A stretch of DNA of 11,633 nucleotides from Burkholderiales bacterium (GTDB taxonomy: Bacteria; Pseudomonadota; Gammaproteobacteria; Burkholderiales; Casimicrobiaceae), in NCBI GenBank assembly GCA_031277445.1, contig JAITMH010000168.1, positions 1 to 11,633 of the forward strand, written 5' to 3'. The first letter of the stretch is position 1. Each line of letters opens with the position of its first letter. The position numbers were made by a program, and so were the translations under genes. The notes beneath the pieces are model-generated. The model did no database searches and was not told the origin of the DNA. It saw nothing but the letters and a program-made list of their open reading frames with translations. Below, in pieces: positions 8,170-11,633 of the stretch.

Positions 8170-8191
8170 GGGGTGAGATTGCTCACCCCTC
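8170..8191 (-). terminator. Hairpin, possible terminator between the M23 gene and secA
   Basis: A perfect 9-bp inverted repeat, AGGGGTGAG (8170-8178) and CTCACCCCT (8183-8191), encloses a 4-base loop. Read on the - strand it is downstream of the M23 stop codon and is followed by TCACTTTTTC, an interrupted T-run. This fits a rho-independent terminator for the M23 gene, though the T-run begins three bases late. It could also attenuate read-through into secA. Confidence 0.5.
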
Positions 8192-8217
8192 GCCCATTCT
8201 TTACGCCATACAAGCGC

Positions 8218-9150
8218 TTATAAAACCGGGGACTCGCCCACTGTTTTTAAAAAACGCGCCGGATTCTGCGCCACACCGTTCAAACGAACCTCAAAGTGCA
8301 GATGCGGCCCCGTTGACCGTCCTGTCGAGCCGACCGTTGCAATCGCCTGTCCGCGCACGACCAGATCGCCTTTGTTCACCAGCAAATCTGAACTGTGCGC
8401 ATAGCGTGTGACCAGACCGTTACCGTGGTCGATCTCGACAATTTTACCATATTGCGAGTGCTTCTCTGCGCGAATCACTTTGCCCGAAGCCGTCGCCACA
8501 ATCGGTGTTCCCGTCGTCGCCGAAAAATCAATGCCTTCGTGGAAGGCCCTCATCCCGGTGAACGGATCAATCCGGAAACCAAAATCCGACGATCGCCAAC
8601 TTGCGTTCACCGGTAAAAGAGAGGGTAAAAAGCGGCGGTTGGCCGAATCCTCAACCAACAGTCCTTCGAGCACATTCAGACGGTCGCTTTGTACCGTGAT
8701 TTTCTGCGTCAGCCCGTCGATCAGCGACCCCAACTCCGAAGCGCTGAACGCCCGCGCCGGTAACGGCGTTTCGGCGCCACCCTGACCGGCTTCAGCCGTC
8801 GGCATCTCCTCGGCTTTCAATCCGGCCGTCTCCGCCAGACGTGTGCTCAACGCATCGAGCCGCTCCGTCTGCGCCTGCAATTCGCCCAGACGCACCGCCA
8901 TCGCAGACAAGTGTCCCTGTAATTTTTCCTGCGCCCGCGACGCCTCGGCACGTTGGTCGGCCAGCACAATTTTCTGCAACCAGGGACGTTCTGCCGCTGC
9001 CGCCCATTTCAGCACGGCATAATTGAAAACCGCCGAACACATTACAAACAACACCAACGCCGACAGCGCAGCCAGTGCCGCATGCCTCCAGTTCAAAGCG
9101 ATCGCTCGTACCGGCTTCGATACATCAGAACTCACCACGAGAATGTTCAA
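8218..9150 (-). CDS. M23-family (LytM-type) metallopeptidase, membrane-anchored
   Basis: A predicted peptidoglycan endopeptidase or amidase regulator of the cell envelope, 310 residues. A short cytoplasmic N-terminus is followed by one membrane helix (about 23-45). A coiled-coil-rich periplasmic stretch (about 58-110 and 138-168) and a C-terminal M23 domain (about 180-305) follow. The zinc and catalytic residues are present: H204 and D208 in HEGID, H252 in YAH, and H283/H285 in HLHFEV. It therefore looks catalytically competent, unlike EnvC/NlpD-type activators that have lost these ligands. The start is TTG at 9150. The frame is closed by a stop not far upstream and has no ATG; AAGGA (9158-9162) sits 7 bases before the TTG. 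The next in-frame option is GTG at codon 5. The gene commonly lies between dciA and secA in betaproteobacteria; its exact substrate is unknown. Confidence 0.92.
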   Translation of the reverse strand: MNILVVSSDVSKPVRAIALNWRHAALAALSALVLFVMCSAVFNYAVLKWAAAAERPWLQKIVLADQRAEASRAQEKLQGHLSAMAVRLGELQAQTERLDALSTRLAETAGLKAEEMPTAEAGQGGAETPLPARAFSASELGSLIDGLTQKITVQSDRLNVLEGLLVEDSANRRFLPSLLPVNASWRSSDFGFRIDPFTGMRAFHEGIDFSATTGTPIVATASGKVIRAEKHSQYGKIVEIDHGNGLVTRYAHSSDLLVNKGDLVVRGQAIATVGSTGRSTGPHLHFEVRLNGVAQNPARFLKTVGESPVL

Positions 9151-9207
9151 TGGAGTATCCTTACATCTATTATCATTTCAACAGAGCCGAAGCGAAACAC
9201 GCAACGT
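9151..9207. promoter_or_regulatory. Divergent promoter region between the M23 gene and dciA
   Basis: The 57-bp gap must serve both directions. For the M23 gene, a GATAAT hexamer lies at 9169-9174 (read on the - strand), one mismatch from the -10 consensus, with no good -35 at 17 bp. The Shine-Dalgarno AAGGA is at 9158-9162 and supports the TTG start. For dciA, I see no convincing -10 element or Shine-Dalgarno sequence. Confidence 0.35.
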
Positions 9208-9642
9208 ATGCCCCCCCCTCAATCCTTCAACCCGTTGGCTCGCGCCATCGAAACTGAGCCTCACCTTGCTGCCTGGTTGCGTCGCCACCGACTGGAAACC
9301 GCGCTCACCCGCATTGTTCGCACCCACCTGCCGCGACTGGTCGCCGGACAAGTTCGCGTCACCGATTTAAGAGACGGGCAACTGGAACTGACCGTCCCCT
9401 CCGGCGCTCTGGCAACCGCTGTTCGCCAGCAAATCCCCGAACTGCTGACGGCGCTGGCTTCGCACTCCCGTGAATTTAATGGAATTCGGGTTCGTGTGCA
9501 ACCTCTGGCAGCCTTTATCACCACTCCGGCAATCCCCTCACGTCGCCCACCTCCCGCAGTAGCACCGCTGCAAACCTTGGCCAAAAGCTTGCCGGATGGC
9601 CGATTGAAAGACGCCGTTTCCCGACTGATAAAACGTAAGTAA
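9208..9642 (+). CDS. dciA: DciA-like protein (DUF721), predicted DnaB helicase loader/operator
   Basis: DUF721 proteins include DciA, which is needed to load or operate the replicative helicase DnaB in the many bacteria that lack DnaC or DnaI. The 144-residue product has the DUF721 core at about residues 18-100. A helical segment carrying several Leu/Arg residues (20-45) precedes a VTDLRDGQLELTVPSGALATAVRQ stretch (51-74), typical of the KH-like fold. The rest is proline-rich and then ends in a basic helix, LKDAVSRLIKRK. The ATG at 9208 is the only standard start in a sensible place, as the frame stays open upstream without another conserved start. No Shine-Dalgarno sequence is evident. Codons 2-4 contain a run of eight C. 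The gene is divergent from the M23 gene and converges with the small membrane-protein gene. Family call good; the helicase role is inferred from characterised homologues. Confidence 0.83.
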   Translation: MPPPQSFNPLARAIETEPHLAAWLRRHRLETALTRIVRTHLPRLVAGQVRVTDLRDGQLELTVPSGALATAVRQQIPELLTALASHSREFNGIRVRVQPLAAFITTPAIPSRRPPPAVAPLQTLAKSLPDGRLKDAVSRLIKRK

Positions 9643-9712
9643 GCGCAAATGATCGGCGTTGGTCGATGTTAAGCTGAAAATGCGCGAAGTTAAAATAAAA
9701 CTGCGCACCGCA

Positions 9713-9898
9713 TCAAGCAATCAGGATAAGGCGCTCAAACGCGTAAAACAGCATCACCCCGATAAAAAACACACCCGCATATATCAGCGTTTTGGCAATA
9801 AAACGTAAATAACGGCGGTCTTTCGTAATCAGAAAAGCAGCAAACGCGACCAGGATGACGGCCAACCCGAGAAACAACAGCAAACGCACCAAAATCAT
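9713..9898 (-). CDS. Small two-helix membrane protein, function unknown
   Basis: This 61-residue protein is almost entirely hydrophobic apart from a central TKDRRYLRF loop (about 25-33). It has one membrane helix at about 4-24 and a second at about 37-55, followed by ERLILIA. The basic loop between two helices suggests an inner-membrane hairpin with the loop in the cytoplasm. A strong Shine-Dalgarno GGGAGG (9905-9910) lies 6 bases before the ATG, the best ribosome binding site in the window, which supports a real gene. It lies downstream of lpxC on the same strand, separated by 174 bp that include a palindromic repeat. I recall similar short proteins with a DRRYLR loop in betaproteobacteria but know no function. 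No terminator is visible in the 70 bp between it and the converging dciA. Confidence 0.68.
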   Translation of the reverse strand: MILVRLLLFLGLAVILVAFAAFLITKDRRYLRFIAKTLIYAGVFFIGVMLFYAFERLILIA

Positions 9899-9996
9899 TT
9901 CCCGCCTCCCTGAACCCCTGAACTATTCGCCGCTTGGGTGAAAATTAGAGCGTTTTCGGTTTAGTTGAGTACACTTCCGCGCTACGCCGCTTTGTT

Positions 9997-10034
9997 CCCT
10001 CCCCTTCAAGGGGAGGGATAGGGTGGGGATGGGG
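9997..10034 (+). repeat. Palindromic intergenic repeat with GGGTGGGGATGGGG tail
   Basis: CCCTCCCCTT (9997-10006) and AAGGGGAGGG (10008-10017) are exact complements around a single central C, giving a 21-bp odd-centred palindrome. The purine-rich tail ATAGGGTGGGGATGGGG follows immediately. I recall this motif as a dispersed intergenic repeat in many proteobacteria. It lies between lpxC and the small membrane-protein gene and would form a strong hairpin in their transcript, with no T-run after it. Confidence 0.7.
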
Positions 10035-10072
10035 TTGCTTACCGTACACATTTGAACCAAAACCACTCTAGT

Positions 10073-10987
10073 CTAGGCATGCCGCAAGCGCCAACACTGA
10101 AAAGCCGACGGCACTTCTTCCTCCGCACGAAAACTGACAATTTCACGCACGTCCTCACGCTCGATCAGCGCCCGCGCCAGCGCATTGTTCAGCGCGTGCC
10201 CGGACTTGTACGCCGTATATTGGCCGATCACCGGATGCCCGAGCAAATACAAATCCCCGATAGCGTCCAGCACCTTGTGCTTGGCCGGCTCATTTTCATA
10301 ACGCAACCCGCCGCTGTTCAACACACTGACCTCATCGAGCACCACCGCATTGTGCAAACTGCCGCCCAGCGCCAGCCCCATCGACCGCATCGTTTCCACA
10401 TCCTGCATGAAACCGAAAGTCCGCGCCCGTGCGATGTCCTTGATATAAGCGTCTTCGCCGAAGTCGTGCACCACCCGCCGGTTTTCCTGACCAAACGCCG
10501 GATGAGAAAAATCAATCGTGAAATCGAGTCGGAAACCATCGTGCGGCGTGAAACGCGCCCACTTGTCGCCGTCGGACACCTCGATAGGCGCAGTCACCTT
10601 GTAAAACTTCTTCGGAACCGCCTGTTCTTCGATGCCCACCGATTGCAACAAAAAGATAAACGGCCCGGCGCTGCCATCCATGATCGGAATTTCCGGCCCC
10701 GCCACATCGACATGCAGATTGTCGATCCCCAGCCCGGCCAGCGCCGACATCAGATGCTCAATCGTTGACACGCTGGCATCGCCGACGCGCAACAGCGTCG
10801 ATAAACGGGTATCGCCAACCTGATGCGCCAGCGCCGGAATCGGTGCGCTGCCCGGAAGATCGGTGCGATGAAAAACAATGCCGGTATCGACCGGCGCCGG
10901 TCGCAACGTCAACGCAACACGGGCGCCGGTGTGCAATCCGGCGCCCTTGGTCGTTACCGCTGTTTTCAATGTGCGTTGCAGATACAT
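10073..10987 (-). CDS. lpxC: UDP-3-O-acyl-N-acetylglucosamine deacetylase LpxC
   Basis: LpxC is the zinc-dependent enzyme for the committed step of lipid A synthesis, removing the N-acetyl group from UDP-3-O-acyl-GlcNAc in the cytoplasm. The 304-residue product is the normal length. It begins with QRTLK and GAGLHTG (15-21). It has the zinc-site histidine H78 with catalytic E77 in [10 protein letters not shown], the [10 protein letters not shown] segment (101-110), and H237 and D241 in [11 protein letters not shown] for the remaining zinc ligands. The catalytic H264 is in SGHALNN. The ATG at 10987 matches the conserved N-terminus. No Shine-Dalgarno is visible; a TATAAT lies only three bases upstream. 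ftsZ, the usual upstream neighbour in proteobacteria, does not occur in the 646 bp available. Confidence 0.97.
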   Translation of the reverse strand: MYLQRTLKTAVTTKGAGLHTGARVALTLRPAPVDTGIVFHRTDLPGSAPIPALAHQVGDTRLSTLLRVGDASVSTIEHLMSALAGLGIDNLHVDVAGPEIPIMDGSAGPFIFLLQSVGIEEQAVPKKFYKVTAPIEVSDGDKWARFTPHDGFRLDFTIDFSHPAFGQENRRVVHDFGEDAYIKDIARARTFGFMQDVETMRSMGLALGGSLHNAVVLDEVSVLNSGGLRYENEPAKHKVLDAIGDLYLLGHPVIGQYTAYKSGHALNNALARALIEREDVREIVSFRAEEEVPSAFQCWRLRHA

Positions 10988-10990
10988 ACG

Positions 10991-11019
10991 ATTATATTTG
11001 TCCGTATGGGTCTATTGAA
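10991..11019 (-). promoter_or_regulatory. Consensus -10 box (TATAAT) immediately upstream of lpxC
   Basis: On the lpxC strand a perfect TATAAT (10991-10996) is followed by CGT and then the ATG. A weak -35 candidate, TTCAAT (11014-11019), is 17 bp further upstream. Transcription from this box would start at or within the ATG, so it would make a leaderless mRNA or one lacking the first codon. It may also be just an AT-rich stretch that favours translation. The real lpxC promoter could lie further right. Confidence 0.3.
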
Positions 11020-11069
11020 TAATGCTCGCCCCAAAGCGCGGCGTCCTGTCTTCCCCTGGCGTCTTCCAT

Positions 11070-11103
11070 TAACATTAACCACCTTCGTTATCGGTTGATG
11101 TTA
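11070..11103. repeat. Interrupted inverted repeat upstream of lpxC
   Basis: TAACATTAACC (11070-11080) and GGTTGATGTTA (11093-11103) are complementary over 10 of 11 positions, separated by 12 bases. No T-run follows on either strand, so it does not look like a terminator. It could be an operator for lpxC or a remnant of another repeat. A partial third copy, GGTCAACATCA, begins near 11143. Confidence 0.4.
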
Positions 11104-11150
11104 GCACATGCGCCTCTTTCCGGCACAAGGTTTTGTCACATCGGTCAACA

Positions 11151-11192
11151 TCAGGAGTCAGAGGTCAGGCATCAGGGATTAGGAATCAGAAA
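11151..11192 (+). repeat. Heptamer array TCAGGNN, six units
   Basis: Six contiguous 7-bp units: TCAGGAG, TCAGAGG, TCAGGCA, TCAGGGA, TTAGGAA, TCAGAAA. As in the arrays at 3911-3931 and 5305-5339, the terminal unit is TCAGAAA. Confidence 0.85.
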
Positions 11193-11370
11193 AACATCAA
11201 CTCTCGCGGGCGCGGAGGAAAAAAGCGTTTAACCACGAAAAACACGAAAATCACAAAGAAATGATCGTCTGCGCGAAGCGAAGAATCGTAGGCTGGCGAT
11301 GAGCGGCCTTTAGCCGCGAGCGAAGCGTGGCGGGAATCCCAGCGGGTCGACCTCACGCGGTGCTTTGTAG

Positions 11371-11391
11371 GGGCGGGTTTCAAACCCGCCC
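11371..11391. repeat. 21-bp palindrome, copy A (GGGCGGGTTT arms)
   Basis: GGGCGGGTTT and its exact complement flank a single C. It is preceded by TTTGTAG. A widespread intergenic palindrome of this sequence is known to me from many bacterial genomes and is often mistranslated in databases as GLKPAPT. Confidence 0.85.
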
Positions 11392-11396
11392 GCGCA

Positions 11397-11431
11397 TTTC
11401 TGATACCTGATTCCTGACATCTGATTCCTGA
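11397..11431 (-). repeat. Heptamer array TCAGGNN, five units, inverted
   Basis: Read on the - strand the units are TCAGGAA, TCAGATG, TCAGGAA, TCAGGTA, TCAGAAA, contiguous and again ending in TCAGAAA. The array is in inverted orientation to the one at 11151-11192. Confidence 0.85.
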
Positions 11432-11493
11432 TCGCGCCTTCACGTGAGATGGTTTTTCTTTGCGCTCTTTGCGTTCTTTGCGGTTAAACAAAA

Positions 11494-11514
11494 GGGCGGG
11501 TTTGAAACCCGCCC
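11494..11514. repeat. 21-bp palindrome, copy B (inverted relative to copy A)
   Basis: The same GGGCGGGTTT arms here flank a central G, so the copy is the reverse complement of the one at 11371-11391. CTTGTA follows, the complement of the flank seen in front of copy A apart from one base. Confidence 0.85.
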
Positions 11515-11566
11515 CTTGTATTACGATTTCGTCTTGAGGGCACTCAAGACGGAATCGTAATACAAG
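11515..11566. repeat. 52-nt near-perfect hairpin (24-bp arms)
   Basis: The arm at 11515-11538 (starting CTTGTATTACGA, ending GTCTTGAG) is complementary to 11543-11566 across a GGCA loop. The single mismatch would be a G-U pair in RNA. It directly abuts the palindrome at 11494-11514. Neither side has a T-run longer than three, so it is not a typical terminator. Confidence 0.85.
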
Positions 11567-11633
11567 ATACTGTTATCGGCACCCAAAGTCAACCTCCATG
11601 CAGCGCGGGGTTGAAAGGCTTGCCTGACTTGAG

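Larger units (their letters stand above)
11151..11514 (+). repeat. Composite intergenic repeat, copy 3 (expanded)
   Basis: This is the largest version of the composite repeat. Outermost left is a 7-bp array of six units (11151-11192). Then GTTTAACCACG and CACGAAAAN-type 9-mers (11227-11262) open the inner part. A GC-rich middle (11263-11370) includes a small GCGGC/GCCGC hairpin. A 21-bp palindrome lies at 11371-11391 and five inverted 7-bp units at 11397-11431. CTTCACGTGAGAT and 9-bp TTTGCGCTC, TTTGCGTTC, TTTGCGGTT units (11460-11486) end at GGTTAAAC, the complement of the opening GTTTAACC. A second palindrome closes it. The - strand open frame across it (11186-11491) is a translation of repeats, not a gene. 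Confidence 0.75.
10988..11633. other. 646-bp gene-free region upstream of lpxC
   Basis: No frame in this stretch gives a recognisable protein. From left to right it holds the TATAAT next to lpxC, about 50 bp without features, the 11-bp inverted repeat, the expanded composite repeat, the 52-nt hairpin, and 67 bp at the window end with nothing recognised. ftsZ would be expected upstream of lpxC, but no FtsZ C-terminus is encoded here. Confidence 0.75.

Noticed and set aside
9643-9712. Bidirectional terminator between dciA and the small membrane-protein gene
   Set aside because: Only a weak GCGCA/TGCGC pairing across a long distance is present, with no stem next to a T-run.
11151-11431. Possible CRISPR array
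   Set aside because: The short units are contiguous with no unique spacers of constant length, and no cas gene is nearby.
11186-11491. 101-residue - strand open frame rich in KERKE and GLKPAPT-like strings
   Set aside because: It is a translation of the 9-bp arrays, heptamers and palindrome; such products are recurrent false annotations of intergenic repeats.
11521-11633. Minus-strand frame open from the window end to a TAA at 11521-11523
   Set aside because: About 36 codons open by chance is unremarkable, the last part lies in the long hairpin, and the peptide resembles no family I know.

Overview
The window is an ordinary housekeeping cluster, most likely from a betaproteobacterium (probably Nitrosomonadales-like or a relative; this lower rank is only an impression). 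The main evidence is gene order. Read from the right, lpxC, a DUF721/dciA gene, an M23 peptidase gene, secA, argJ, an ATPase gene, mutT, yacG, zapD, coaE and pilD follow the arrangement I know from betaproteobacterial chromosomes. ZapD, YacG, LpxC and a type IV prepilin peptidase also point to a Gram-negative proteobacterium. No rRNA, tRNA, CRISPR array, intact insertion sequence or phage gene was found.

Layout. Positions 1-2534 (+ strand) hold pilD (5' end cut by the window edge), coaE, zapD and yacG. They are tightly packed, with an ATGA overlap between zapD and yacG. Positions 2542-9150 (- strand) hold, in transcription order, an M23/LytM-family peptidase gene, secA, argJ, a P-loop ATPase (DUF815-type) and a MutT-type Nudix hydrolase; the last two overlap by ATGA. 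The two blocks converge with only 7 bp between yacG and mutT. A dciA-like gene (DUF721) at 9208-9642 is divergent from the M23 gene. A 61-residue two-helix membrane protein (9713-9898, -) and lpxC (10073-10987, -) complete the genes. Positions 10988-11633 carry no convincing gene.

Functionally the genes cover envelope biogenesis and growth: lipid A synthesis (LpxC), protein export (SecA), peptidoglycan processing (M23), FtsZ-ring bundling (ZapD), prepilin processing (PilD), coenzyme A (CoaE), arginine (ArgJ), replication helicase loading (DciA), gyrase inhibition (YacG) and nucleotide-pool cleaning (MutT). They form a conserved neighbourhood rather than one pathway.

The unusual part is the intergenic DNA. 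Three gaps (3891-4006, 5305-5409, 11151-11514) carry versions of one composite repeat. It is built of short tandem arrays with different periods: 7 bp (TCAGGNN), 8 bp (CTTCGCGN) and 9 bp (CACGAAAAN or TTTGCGYTC), framed in two copies by inverted TTAACC ends. Two 21-bp odd-centred palindromes, a similar third palindrome at 9997-10017, and a 52-nt near-perfect hairpin at 11515-11566 add to this. Within genes, the most notable feature is a duplicated zinc-knuckle segment in PilD. I see no new multi-gene system; the best candidates for novelty are the composite repeat family and the PilD duplication.
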